From positions 1 through 32,617 of the forward strand of contig CAKTLJ010000018.1 of NCBI GenBank assembly GCA_934572535.1: a DNA stretch of 32,617 nt. The letters are read 5' to 3'. Within the stretch, counting starts at the first letter, position 1, and every line of letters begins with the position of its first letter. Under the pieces are notes generated by a model. The model saw only the letters and a list, made by a program, of their open reading frames with translations, did not search any database and had not been told where the DNA came from. Of the stretch, positions 1 through 7,354 are shown in pieces. The position numbers and the translations under genes are program-made. Origin of the DNA: an uncultured Eubacteriales bacterium (GTDB lineage: Bacteria; Bacillota; Clostridia; Oscillospirales; Oscillospiraceae).

Positions 1-960
1 CACGCCGCCTGCATCGAGGAGATCCTGCTGCGGCATCCCAAGGTGAAGGTCATCTCCAACGAAAAGGCGTTCATGCTCATGCGGCAGTTCGGCTTCCATG
101 TGGACGGACATGAATGTATTGAGGTGAAGGAGGGCGACACCTTCACCTTCGGCAAGCACACCGTCACCTTCGTGGGTGCGCCCATGGTCCACTGGCCGGA
201 GGCCATGGTGACCTTCGACCTCACCGATGGCGTGCTCTTCTCCGCCGATGCCTTCGGCACCTTCGGCGCGCTGGACGGCAAGCTCTTTGCCGACGAGGTG
301 GACTTCGAGCGGGACTGGCTGGACGATGCCCGGCGGTATCTCACCAACATCGTGGGCAAGTACGGCCCGCACATCCAGCTGCTGCTGAAGAAGGCCGGTG
401 GGATCTTGGACAAGATCAAGTATATCTGCCCGCTTCACGGCCCCGTGTGGCGCAAGGATCTCGGCTGGTTCATCGAGAAGTATGACACCTGGAGCCGCTA
501 CGCGCCCGAGACGCAGGGTGTGCTCATCGTCTACGCTTCCATGTACGGGAACACGGAGAACGCGGCGCAGGCGCTCGCGGCAAAGCTCTGCGACAAGGGC
601 ATGAGCAAGGTCGCGCTGTATGATGTGTCCTCCACCCATGTCTCCCAGCTCATTTCGGAGGCCTTCAAGTACAGCCACATCGTGCTGGCTTCCGTCACCT
701 ATAACCTCGGCATCTACCCCGCCATGCACAGCTTCCTCATGGATATGAAGGCGCTGAACGTGCAAAACCGCACCGTTGCCCTCATTGAAAACGGTTCGTG
801 GGCTGTGAAGTCCGGCGACCTCATGCAGAAATTCGTCAACGACGAGCTCAAGCGCATGACGGTGCTCAACGAGCGGCTCAGTCTCGCCTCGTCCATGAGC
901 ACGGACAAGCTCACCGAGCTGGAGTCGCTGGCAGACGCCATTTTGGAGTCCATGAACTGA
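1..960 (+). CDS. Flavodiiron protein (FprA-type A-flavoprotein), 3' part
   Basis: The reading frame is open from the first base, so the 5' end lies outside the window; 319 residues are visible. The first ~150 residues are the end of a metallo-beta-lactamase-like diiron domain, with DAFGTFGAL and CPLHGPVWR, where the family carries late metal ligands. From about residue 170 a flavodoxin domain begins, with the FMN phosphate-loop motif VYASMYGNTENAA. Family knowledge: these cytoplasmic enzymes reduce O2 to water or NO to N2O, protecting strict anaerobes, and take electrons from rubredoxin or NADH:rubredoxin oxidoreductase. No rubredoxin domain is fused at the C terminus, so this is the short class A form. 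The gene ends in TGA. Which substrate it prefers cannot be read from the sequence. Confidence 0.93.
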   Translation, partial: HAACIEEILLRHPKVKVISNEKAFMLMRQFGFHVDGHECIEVKEGDTFTFGKHTVTFVGAPMVHWPEAMVTFDLTDGVLFSADAFGTFGALDGKLFADEVDFERDWLDDARRYLTNIVGKYGPHIQLLLKKAGGILDKIKYICPLHGPVWRKDLGWFIEKYDTWSRYAPETQGVLIVYASMYGNTENAAQALAAKLCDKGMSKVALYDVSSTHVSQLISEAFKYSHIVLASVTYNLGIYPAMHSFLMDMKALNVQNRTVALIENGSWAVKSGDLMQKFVNDELKRMTVLNERLSLASSMSTDKLTELESLADAILESMN

Positions 961-989
961 CCGGCGCGGAAGGCGAAAACGAAACAACA

Positions 990-1030
990 GGCAACTGAAA
1001 AGCCCTGCCGCAAGACGGGAAGGGGTTGCC
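990..1030 (+). terminator. Weak possible terminator hairpin after the flavodiiron gene
   Basis: GGCAAC (990-995) can pair with GTTGCC (1025-1030), and inside it CCCT can pair with AGGG. The T-run afterwards is poor (TCAAAATGAT), so this may be only a structured 3' end. Confidence 0.3.
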
Positions 1031-1040
1031 TCAAAATGAT

Positions 1041-1103
1041 ATGCTCCCCCTAGAGTAGCCGCTCGAAAGAAGAACCATTTCGAGACTACACGAGGGGGAG
1101 CAT
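1041..1103. repeat. Nested inverted repeat of 63 bp
   Basis: ATGCTCCCCCT (1041-1051) is perfectly inverted at 1093-1103. Inside it GTAG (1055-1058) faces CTAC (1086-1089), and CTCGAAA (1062-1068) faces TTTCGAG (1078-1084) across a 9-base loop. The whole would fold into one long interrupted hairpin. It lies between the flavodiiron gene and the 3' end of the minus-strand Rrf2 gene. There is no good U-tract on either side, so a simple terminator is not the best explanation. A REP/MITE-like element or an mRNA-stabilising structure is possible. Confidence 0.6.
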
Positions 1104-1155
1104 CCTTATGTCAAAACGAAGCATGGAAGCGATGAGCCGGGCGAAGAAGGGCAGC

Positions 1156-1587
1156 TCAAATCACATAGTCATACCCATCCGGGTCGCTGCGCATCAGATC
1201 CGCGAGGGTGATAGTCTCAAAGTATTCCGTAATGAGCTTATCCAGCCCCCGCCACATGGGAAGCGTGCGGCATTCGGCCGCTCTGGGGCAGATGTCAGAA
1301 CCCGGCTCAAGGCAGGAAACGGGCGCCATGGAGGCCTCTGTGATACGCAGGATGCTTTCCACGGTATACTGCTCCGGTGCCTTTACCAACTGGTATCCGC
1401 CGCCCTTCCCTCTTACGCCGGTCAGCAGCTTTGCTTTTACCAGCAGCTTGATGATGTTCTCCAAATACTTTTCGGAAATTTCCTGGCGCTGCGCCAGGAC
1501 TTTCAGAGGGATCAAGCCGTCTGCCTGATGCTCGGCCAGGTCGATCATGACCCGAAGCGCATACCGTCCTTTGGTTGAAATCAGCAT
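1156..1587 (-). CDS. Rrf2/IscR-family transcriptional regulator with three clustered cysteines
   Basis: A 143-residue protein, the usual Rrf2 length. It opens with MLISTKGRYALRVMIDLA, the family's typical N terminus, followed by a winged helix-turn-helix (about residues 10-65, with EKYLENIIKLLVKAKLL and the wing GVRGKGGGYQL). Three cysteines follow as C-x7-C-x5-C in the segment that binds an Fe-S cluster in IscR and NsrR; the spacing differs slightly from IscR. CymR, the Rrf2 regulator of cysteine metabolism in Bacillus, lacks this cluster. ATG is preceded by GGGAGGGGATCC. The gene is divergent from cysK, with the two promoters facing away within 80 bp, so it probably controls cysK and itself in response to sulfur, Fe-S or redox status (inference). 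Confidence 0.9.
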   Translation of the reverse strand: MLISTKGRYALRVMIDLAEHQADGLIPLKVLAQRQEISEKYLENIIKLLVKAKLLTGVRGKGGGYQLVKAPEQYTVESILRITEASMAPVSCLEPGSDICPRAAECRTLPMWRGLDKLITEYFETITLADLMRSDPDGYDYVI

Positions 1588-1616
1588 ATGGATCCCCTCC
1601 CGTGAAGAATAATTTT

Positions 1617-1645
1617 ATTATACAGTAAAAAAGTAGGTAAATCAA
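1617..1645 (-). promoter_or_regulatory. Sigma-A-type promoter of the Rrf2 gene
   Basis: On the minus strand, TTGATT (1640-1645) and TATAAT (1617-1622) are separated by exactly 17 bases. The start would lie about 20 bases before the ribosome binding site. The spacer contains ACCTAC, a hexamer that recurs just after the cysK -10 region, a weak hint of a shared operator. Confidence 0.7.
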
Positions 1646-1666
1646 CAAAAAACTGGGGAACAGCTA

Positions 1667-1695
1667 TTGACAAGTGGAGTGTATGGTCCTATAAT
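1667..1695 (+). promoter_or_regulatory. Perfect-consensus sigma-A promoter for cysK
   Basis: TTGACA (1667-1672) and TATAAT (1690-1695) with a 17-base spacer. Such a full-consensus promoter would be strong unless repressed, which fits the divergent Rrf2 regulator acting as repressor. The predicted transcript carries a leader of about 120 bases before cysK. Confidence 0.85.
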
Positions 1696-1723
1696 CCATA
1701 TAAACCTACAGGAAAGGTTGGTA

Positions 1724-1831
1724 ATGAAATGGATCTCAACTGGGGACTTCGATGTTGCCGCTGCCGGTAAGCAGGCGCGCAAAGAGCAGAACATCAAATA
1801 CAACCGCTTAGGAGGAAATGAGTATGCGTAA
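1724..1831 (+). CDS. Possible 35-residue leader ORF overlapping the cysK start
   Basis: ATG at 1724 follows AGGAAAGG (1710-1717) at a 6-base spacing and opens a 35-codon frame ending in TAA at 1829-1831. That stop lies 5 bases inside cysK if cysK starts at 1824, and the frame contains the cysK ribosome binding site. The peptide starts [19 protein letters not shown] and is hydrophilic and lysine/arginine rich, with no cysteine and no signal peptide. It looks like the first translated frame on the cysK mRNA, able to couple translation of the two. No homologue is recalled; it could also be a chance frame. Confidence 0.45.
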   Translation: MKWISTGDFDVAAAGKQARKEQNIKYNRLGGNEYA

Positions 1832-2756
1832 GATCTATACATCCGCTGACCAGCTGATCGGCAAGACCCCTCTGCTGGAATTGGTCCACATTGAGCAGGC
1901 CGAAGGTCTGGAGGCTACGCTTCTGGGCAAGCTGGAGTATTTCAATCCCGCTGGCAGTGTGAAGGACCGCATTGCCAAGGCCATGATCGACGATGCAGAG
2001 CAGAAGGGGCTGCTGAAGCCCGGTTCTGTGATCATTGAGCCGACCTCCGGGAACACCGGCATAGGCCTGGCCTCCGTGGCCGCTGCCCGCGGCTACCGCA
2101 TTATGATCGTCATGCCCGAAACCATGAGCGTGGAGCGCCGTCAGCTGATGAAGGCCTATGGCGCGGAGCTGGTGCTTACCGAGGGTGCCAAGGGTATGAA
2201 GGGCGCCATTGCCAAGGCGGAGGAGCTGGCCAAGGAGATCCCGGGCAGCTTTATCCCCGGCCAGTTTGTGAACCCTGCCAACCCGGCCATTCATAGGGCA
2301 ACGACCGGCCCGGAGATCTGGGAGGATACGGAGGGCAAGGTCGATATCTTTGTGGCGGGTGTCGGCACGGGCGGCACGGTCACCGGCGTCGGTGAATACC
2401 TGAAGGGCCAGAACCCCAACGTGAAGGTGGTGGCCGTGGAGCCCGCGACCTCTCCGGTGCTGAGCCGGGGCGTCGCTGGCAGCCACAAGATCCAGGGCAT
2501 CGGGGCCGGATTTGTTCCCGAGGTGCTGGACACCAAGGTTTACGATGAGATCATTGCCGTGGAGAACGAGGATGCCTTTGCCGCAGGCAAGCTGATCGGC
2601 AAGAAAGAGGGCGTGTTGGTCGGCATTTCCTCCGGGGCCGCCGTATGGGCCGCCATCCAGCTGGCAAAGCGCCCGGAGAACAAGGGAAAGACCATTGTGG
2701 CCCTGCTGCCTGACACAGGGGACCGGTATCTCTCCACGCCTCTGTTTGCAGACTAA
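1824..2756 (+). CDS. cysK: Cysteine synthase A (O-acetylserine sulfhydrylase)
   Basis: A 310-residue cytoplasmic PLP enzyme of the cysteine synthase family: O-acetylserine plus sulfide gives cysteine plus acetate. PLP lysine K47 lies in [11 protein letters not shown], the substrate-loop motif TSGNTG is at about 74-79, and the PLP phosphate loop GTGGTVTG follows near 175. Length is normal. Start choice: ATG 1818 is only 2 bases from GGAGG (1811-1815), whereas ATG 1824, giving [11 protein letters not shown], has an 8-base spacing and is preferred. It sits behind a consensus promoter and is divergent from an Rrf2 regulator. CysM-type activity with thiosulfate is an alternative, but the close match to CysK motifs favours CysK. 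Confidence 0.95.
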   Translation: MRKIYTSADQLIGKTPLLELVHIEQAEGLEATLLGKLEYFNPAGSVKDRIAKAMIDDAEQKGLLKPGSVIIEPTSGNTGIGLASVAAARGYRIMIVMPETMSVERRQLMKAYGAELVLTEGAKGMKGAIAKAEELAKEIPGSFIPGQFVNPANPAIHRATTGPEIWEDTEGKVDIFVAGVGTGGTVTGVGEYLKGQNPNVKVVAVEPATSPVLSRGVAGSHKIQGIGAGFVPEVLDTKVYDEIIAVENEDAFAAGKLIGKKEGVLVGISSGAAVWAAIQLAKRPENKGKTIVALLPDTGDRYLSTPLFAD

Positions 2757-2767
2757 AAAAACCGTCC

Positions 2768-2798
2768 AGGGAGACTGCGTTTGGTTTGCAGTCTCCCT
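2768..2798 (+). terminator. Hairpin between cysK and the HD-domain gene
   Basis: AGGGAGACTGC (2768-2778) is perfectly inverted at 2788-2798 around a 9-base loop. On the plus strand no T-run follows, so it may attenuate or mark processing rather than stop all transcription into the next gene. On the minus strand a run of seven T follows shortly after, making it a better terminator in that direction. Confidence 0.5.
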
Positions 2799-2830
2799 GC
2801 ATAAAACCGTTGAGAAAGGATGGATATTCG

Positions 2831-3388
2831 ATGATTCCAACACCGGAAGAAGCGTGGGCTCTGCTCTGCGAATACAACCAGGGAGAATTTCACAGGAAGC
2901 ACGGGCGCATCGTGGGTGACGTTCTGCGCTGGTACGCGACCCAGCTTGGCTATGAACAGGAGGCAGACTTTTGGGAGGCGGTCGGGATCCTCCACGACCT
3001 GGACTTTGAGCAATGGCCGGAGCAGCACTGCACAAAAGAGCAGGAGCTCTTACAGCAGAGAGATATGGATGAACGGCTGATCCATGCCGTGGTCAGCCAC
3101 GGGTATCAGTTGACCGTGGAGGTTGAACCGACGCACGAGATGGAGAAGGTCCTCTATGCGGTAGATGAATTGACCGGCTTGATCGGCGCGGCCGCGCTCA
3201 TGCGGCCCTCTAAAAGTGTCCGCGACATGGAAGTGAAGTCCGTGAAGAAAAAGTACAAGGACAAGAAATTTGCCGCAGGCTGCTCCAGAGAGGTGATCGA
3301 ACGCGGCGCTGCCATGCTGGGGTGGGATTTGGATGCGCTGATCGGACAAACGATCCTGGCAATGCAGTCCAGCAAGGCTGTGGAGTAA
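2831..3388 (+). CDS. HD-domain phosphohydrolase-like protein
   Basis: A 185-residue cytoplasmic protein with an HD superfamily layout: H24 in FHRKHGRIV, then H55-D56 in ILHDLDFEQWPEQHC, then LIHAVVSHGY, and an aspartate in LYAVDELTG. These match metal-binding positions of HD/HDIG hydrolases, which usually act on nucleotides or other phosphate esters. The substrate is unknown. ATG 2831 was chosen because AAAGGA lies about 10 bases upstream; an in-frame TTG at 2786 sits inside the preceding hairpin. It follows cysK by 74 bases and may be partly cotranscribed with it, though nothing else links it to cysteine synthesis. Confidence 0.8.
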   Translation: MIPTPEEAWALLCEYNQGEFHRKHGRIVGDVLRWYATQLGYEQEADFWEAVGILHDLDFEQWPEQHCTKEQELLQQRDMDERLIHAVVSHGYQLTVEVEPTHEMEKVLYAVDELTGLIGAAALMRPSKSVRDMEVKSVKKKYKDKKFAAGCSREVIERGAAMLGWDLDALIGQTILAMQSSKAVE

Positions 3389-3423
3389 GCGCAGCAAAGC
3401 GCCCCATCCTTGCTGCAAAGAAA

Positions 3424-3470
3424 AAGAGGAGTCAGGGCCCCGGGGAAAGTCGGGGGTCCTGACTCCTCTT
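3424..3470 (+). terminator. Terminator after the HD-domain gene
   Basis: AAGAGGAGTCAGG (3424-3436) is perfectly inverted at 3458-3470, with further GC-rich pairing possible in the loop. The stem ends in CTCTT but no long T-run follows. It isolates the cysK/HD unit from the TraX gene. Confidence 0.65.
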
Positions 3471-3486
3471 ACCATAGGCAAGACCG

Positions 3487-3515
3487 TTGTAAAAGGAGAG
3501 GCTTCATGGTATGAT
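3487..3515 (+). promoter_or_regulatory. Candidate promoter for the TraX/AAA gene pair
   Basis: TTGTAA (3487-3492) and TATGAT (3510-3515) with a 17-base spacer, directly after the terminator and about 90 bases before the GTG start at 3604. Confidence 0.55.
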
Positions 3516-3603
3516 GAAACCAACAAGGATCCCTTGCCGCCAAAGGCGATGGCTTGGGCATGGTACTGGAAAAGAAAACCTAACTTGATAAAGGAGTAAC
3601 AAC

Positions 3604-4374
3604 GTGTTGAGCAACGAAATACATGCATCCACTTCGAGACACCTTGAGATCAGCGCAGCAACGCTTCATATCCTCGCCATGGTGCTCATGCTGATGGATC
3701 ACCTCTGGGCGACGCTCCTTCCGGCGCAGGATTGGCTGACCTGCGCGGGAAGACTGGCCTTTCCCATCTTTGCCTTTATGGTCGTAGAGGGCTATTTTCA
3801 TACCCACGACTTCCAAAAGTACGCTCTGCGGCTGCTGCTGTTTGCGGTCCTTTCCGAAGTGCCGTTTGATCTCATGTACGGCGGGACTTGGTTTTATCCG
3901 GTTCACCAGAACGTGATCTGGACGCTGCTGATGGGACTTTTGGGCATCCATCTGATGGAAACCGTCCGGAAAAAGCAGAAAGTCTGGGCGTATGTGCTGG
4001 TGTCGGCCGCGCTTGTGGTGGTTGGAGCGATATTGGGAACTGTATGCATGGTGGATTACTACGGCGTCGGCGTCCTGACGATTTTCATCTTCTATTTTTT
4101 CCGTGGTCGGAAATGGTGGTGTCTGCTGGGACAGTTCCTTGCGCTCTACTGGGTCAATGTGGAGATGCTGGGCGGCCTGATGTATCCCATCCAGCTATTT
4201 GGCATGGAATTTGAACTCTGTCAGCAGGGACTTGCGCTGCTGGCGCTGCTGCCCATTTGGTTGTATCGCGGGCGGCAAGGGTATCACAGTAAACCCTTTC
4301 AGTATACCTGCTATGCGTTTTATCCGGTCCACATGCTGGTGCTTGTCCTGGTGCTGAATTGCGTGAATCGTTGA
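3604..4374 (+). CDS. TraX-family integral membrane protein
   Basis: A 256-residue polytopic membrane protein. The N-terminal half shows the TraX signature: a hydrophobic segment with MLMDHLWATL, then GRLAFPIFAFMVVEGYFHT, then LLLFAVLSEVPFDLMYGG followed by a histidine/asparagine-rich turn and more membrane segments (about seven or eight in all). F-plasmid TraX acetylates pilin, and the family is related to membrane acyltransferases; chromosomal Firmicutes copies are common and not tied to conjugation. The start is GTG 3604, with AAAGGAGT about 7 bases upstream. There is no conjugation gene nearby, so a surface-acylation role is more likely than plasmid transfer (inference). The next gene follows after 18 bases, probably in the same operon. 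Confidence 0.85.
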   Translation: MLSNEIHASTSRHLEISAATLHILAMVLMLMDHLWATLLPAQDWLTCAGRLAFPIFAFMVVEGYFHTHDFQKYALRLLLFAVLSEVPFDLMYGGTWFYPVHQNVIWTLLMGLLGIHLMETVRKKQKVWAYVLVSAALVVVGAILGTVCMVDYYGVGVLTIFIFYFFRGRKWWCLLGQFLALYWVNVEMLGGLMYPIQLFGMEFELCQQGLALLALLPIWLYRGRQGYHSKPFQYTCYAFYPVHMLVLVLVLNCVNR

Positions 4375-4392
4375 TAGAGAGGAGTATCGACC

Positions 4393-6051
4393 ATGAAAAA
4401 GCTGAACATCCCCGTTGGCATCTCCGACTTTGCAAAGATCCGGGACCGTAACTATTATTATGTCGATAAGACCGGCTTGATCTCCGACCTGTTGGAGGAG
4501 GAGACGGCGGAGGTGACGCTCATCACCCGCCCGCGCCGATTCGGGAAAACGATGGCGATGAGTATGCTCTCTCACTTCTTCGACATCCGAAAGGACAGCA
4601 AGGCGATGTTCCAGGGCTTGAAGATCACGGAGGATACCGCGCTGTGCGACGCCTGGATGAACCAGTGGCCGGTGCTCTTCCTTTCGTTCCGCCGTGTGGA
4701 TGGGCTGAATTTTCAGAGCGCCTATGAAATGCTGCAAGCGACGATCACGGATGCCTATGGAGAGCACCTGTATTTGCTGGACAGCCCACAGGTCAGTGGT
4801 TATCAAAAGGAGATCATGGAGCGCTTGTTGAGGGGCACTGCCTCCGAAAAAGAAACGAAGGGGAGTCTCCTCTTACTGACGAAACTGATGCAGGCACATT
4901 ATGGAAAGCCTGTGATCTTGCTGATGGACGAGTACGATGTTCCCGTCGCCAAGGCCAGCGCCAACGGCTATTACGACGAAATGTTGGATATGATGAAGGG
5001 TATTTTGCAAGCATTGAAGGACAACGATGCCCTGCGTTTCGCCGTCATCACCGGCTGCCTTCGCATTGCCAAGGAGAGCATCTTTACCGGCACCAACAAT
5101 TTCGTTTCAGATACCATCTCCTCCTCGCACCTGAACGAACACTTCGGGTTCACCCAGGAAGAAGTGGATCGGATCTTGCTTGACGCGGAACAAATGGACC
5201 ACGCAGCAGAGGTGAAAGCCTGGTACGATGGCTATCACTTTGGGGACCTGGATGTTTACTGCCCGTGGGATGTGATGAACTACCTGCGGGACTTGCGGAA
5301 AAATCCCAGGATAAAGCCTGCCAGCTATTGGCGGAATACGAGCGACAATGCCATCATCCGGTCGTTTATCGACTGCGCCGGAGCGGGTATCTATGAGAAG
5401 ATGGAGACGCTGCTTTCCGGGGGCGCGATCATCCAGGAGATCCGGGAAGATTTGACCTATGATTACCTCCATTCCTCCGAAGAGAATCTGTGGAGCATCT
5501 TGTATTCGACTGGCTATTTGACCCAGGCCAGGGGCGGGGCGCTGCCGCCGGATACGGCAGCGCTGATGATCCCCAACGCGGAAATTCGTCAAATCTTCGA
5601 AACGACGGTGCAGGAGTGGTTCAGCGACAGCGCCAAGAAGGAGGACCGGAAGGCCCTGTTCGATGCGGTTTGGTCTGGCGATACTGAGACAGTGACGGTG
5701 GAGCTGAACAAGCTTTTGCGCAAAACGATCAGCTACCACGACTATAGAGAAGATTTCTACCACGCATTTCTGGCTGGCATTTTTGCCGGAGCCGGATATT
5801 CTGTGGAGTCCAACCGGGAGCACGGGGAAGGCCGCAGCGATGTTCTGGTGCGAGAGTCCAGCAAGGCGCGAATCGCTGTTTTCGAAGCCAAGTACGCCAA
5901 GACACTGGATGGGTTGGGGGAGCGCTGTGACGCCGCTTTGCGGCAGATTGAGGACCGGCAGTATGCAAAAGTATTTGCGGACGACTACGATGAGATTCTC
6001 TGCTACGGCATCGCCTTTTACAAAAAGCGCTGCCTGGTGAAGAGGAAGTAA
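4393..6051 (+). CDS. AAA-ATPase-like protein with C-terminal PD-(D/E)XK nuclease domain
   Basis: A 552-residue protein of a family often multicopy in gut Firmicutes and Bacteroidetes. The N terminus (LNIPVGISDFAKIRDRNYYYVDKT) matches the AAA-ATPase-like domain. Walker A is degenerate, RPRRFGKTMAMSML (about residues 44-57), and Walker B is VILLMDEYDVP (about 175). The C-terminal ~110 residues carry the PD-(D/E)XK nuclease-like pattern, with GRSDVLV followed by AVFEAKYAK. Function is not established; defence, DNA processing and mobile-element roles have been considered for relatives. The start ATG follows GAGAGGAG. It sits 18 bases after the TraX gene and carries an intact frame. Confidence 0.85.
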   Translation: MKKLNIPVGISDFAKIRDRNYYYVDKTGLISDLLEEETAEVTLITRPRRFGKTMAMSMLSHFFDIRKDSKAMFQGLKITEDTALCDAWMNQWPVLFLSFRRVDGLNFQSAYEMLQATITDAYGEHLYLLDSPQVSGYQKEIMERLLRGTASEKETKGSLLLLTKLMQAHYGKPVILLMDEYDVPVAKASANGYYDEMLDMMKGILQALKDNDALRFAVITGCLRIAKESIFTGTNNFVSDTISSSHLNEHFGFTQEEVDRILLDAEQMDHAAEVKAWYDGYHFGDLDVYCPWDVMNYLRDLRKNPRIKPASYWRNTSDNAIIRSFIDCAGAGIYEKMETLLSGGAIIQEIREDLTYDYLHSSEENLWSILYSTGYLTQARGGALPPDTAALMIPNAEIRQIFETTVQEWFSDSAKKEDRKALFDAVWSGDTETVTVELNKLLRKTISYHDYREDFYHAFLAGIFAGAGYSVESNREHGEGRSDVLVRESSKARIAVFEAKYAKTLDGLGERCDAALRQIEDRQYAKVFADDYDEILCYGIAFYKKRCLVKRK

Positions 6052-6099
6052 GATGAATGGAACGCCTACAGCTTCCAGAAATTATACTCTCGGCATGTC

Positions 6100-6128
6100 T
6101 TGCAATGCAATCGTTCGACATATATAAT
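6100..6128 (+). promoter_or_regulatory. Strong promoter for the DUF7309/DUF6930-type gene
   Basis: TTGCAA (6100-6105) and TATAAT (6123-6128) with a 17-base spacer. The predicted leader is about 90 bases. It lets the next gene be expressed independently of the upstream nuclease gene. Confidence 0.7.
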
Positions 6129-6227
6129 GGGTGTAGCCGCACCGCTTAAAGCCGATGCACTCCGCGCAGGGTACGCCGAGACGAGGGTTAGATGTTGTAT
6201 TAAAATGGAGAAGAAAGGAACTTTCCT

Positions 6228-7235
6228 ATGACCGATCAGCAACGTGAAGAATGGACAAAGGTCTATTTTGCTGCTATGCATCTGGCAGATGCCTATGAGC
6301 CATGGAATATCTTTCGTGAGGAGGATCCCTTCCTCTTCCTGATGGAGGACCAGCAGACGCTGCTCTGCTTTTCCATTTTGTCGGAACGCACTGGTCAGTG
6401 TGGTTTCGCCTGCTATGTGGGGGACCAAGCCTACGCAATGGCGCGCAAAAGGCTCTTTGGCCCCAACCCCAAAAAGGAACCTGTGTTCTATCTCCAAGAC
6501 GCCATCATCGGTCTATGGGGCGACCGAGAGGATGTCAGCACCGCCAACTATCGTATCATCAAGGAGCTGGGTATCCGTTGTCGGGGAAAGGGCGGTTGGC
6601 TCCACTTTGAGACCTATGAGACGGGCAGCTTCCCCCGCCCCTTGAACGATCGGGAGCTGGAACTGCTGGCCTCCGGTTTGGGCAACCTCTTTATGATGGT
6701 CAAGGCCCTCCATGAATCCGATAACCTGGACATTTTTCAGCAGGGGAACTTTCTGCTTCGCACCTATGACCCGGAGAGTGACCTCTATCGCAACCAACTC
6801 CACCCCCAGGAGCTCCTGCCTACGGTGTTGTATCCCTGCTATACGGTCGGGGAGGATCCCAGCCTTCAAGCGCTGAGGGATACTCCTCAGCGGGCCTACG
6901 CGCTGGAGTTGGACTGGTCCTTCTTCCCCACCTCCATCAAAGAGGGCCGAAAAAAGTTCTTCCCCCGGATGGTTCTGGCTGCTGATGCCGCCTCGGGCTT
7001 TCTCTTCTGCTCGGAGCTGTTAGCGCCCCAGGAAGACGTGGAAAACGCTTTGCTGTGTATTCTGGACGACCTCATCGACGCGCATGGAAAACCGAAAACG
7101 CTCTATCTCTGTGAACCGGAATTGGAGTGCCGCCTATCCGACTTTTGCAAAAAGATCGGTTTACCCATCGTCATGAAAAAACGACTTCCCAAGGTCACCG
7201 AGGCTAGAAAGCATCTCTTTAAGGACCTCATGTAG
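6228..7235 (+). CDS. Uncharacterised protein, DUF7309 plus DUF6930-like
   Basis: A 335-residue soluble protein. The N-terminal ~150 residues (EEWTKVYFAAMHLADAYEPW, then CGFACYVGDQ) resemble DUF7309. The C-terminal ~120 residues (YALELDWSFFPTSI, FFPRMVLAADAASGFLFCSE, then GKPKTLYLCEPELECRL) resemble DUF6930. The domain calls are from memory of family patterns, not from a search. No catalytic motif, signal peptide or membrane segment is visible, and no function is known to me. The ATG follows AAAGGAACTTT. With its own promoter and a very strong terminator it is a single-gene transcription unit. Confidence 0.75.
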   Translation: MTDQQREEWTKVYFAAMHLADAYEPWNIFREEDPFLFLMEDQQTLLCFSILSERTGQCGFACYVGDQAYAMARKRLFGPNPKKEPVFYLQDAIIGLWGDREDVSTANYRIIKELGIRCRGKGGWLHFETYETGSFPRPLNDRELELLASGLGNLFMMVKALHESDNLDIFQQGNFLLRTYDPESDLYRNQLHPQELLPTVLYPCYTVGEDPSLQALRDTPQRAYALELDWSFFPTSIKEGRKKFFPRMVLAADAASGFLFCSELLAPQEDVENALLCILDDLIDAHGKPKTLYLCEPELECRLSDFCKKIGLPIVMKKRLPKVTEARKHLFKDLM

Positions 7236-7240
7236 CATCA

Positions 7241-7289
7241 CGCCAAAGGGCTTGCCGTCTGTGAATTGCAGACGGCAAGCCCTTTGGCG
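7241..7289. terminator. Bidirectional terminator, 21-bp perfect stem
   Basis: CGCCAAAGGGCTTGCCGTCTG (7241-7261 without its last base shown as 20: CGCCAAAGGGCTTGCCGTCT) is perfectly inverted at 7269-7289 with a 7-base loop, followed by TATTT. It lies between converging genes and probably serves both. Confidence 0.85.
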
Positions 7290-7354
7290 TATTTGGCAGT
7301 TCTTTCAGTAGAATACTACGCTGTCTAACGAATGGGGTGTAATTTAGAAGTGTG

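Noticed and set aside
1108..1578. 156-residue plus-strand frame starting just after the nested inverted repeat
   Set aside because: After ~17 residues it is antisense to the Rrf2 gene and has no recognisable domain; it could hide a short real 5' remnant but nothing supports it.
1690..1823. T-box or riboswitch in the cysK leader
   Set aside because: No T-box motif, specifier stem, SAM riboswitch core or terminator is visible in the ~120-base leader.
1794..3035. 413-residue open frame on the minus strand across cysK
   Set aside because: It is antisense to a clearly recognised cysK, has low-complexity His/Gly/Leu-rich content and no ribosome binding site; a codon-bias shadow.
3604..6051. Conjugative element because of the TraX match
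   Set aside because: No relaxase, coupling protein, integrase or att-like repeats nearby; chromosomal TraX-like genes are common in Firmicutes.
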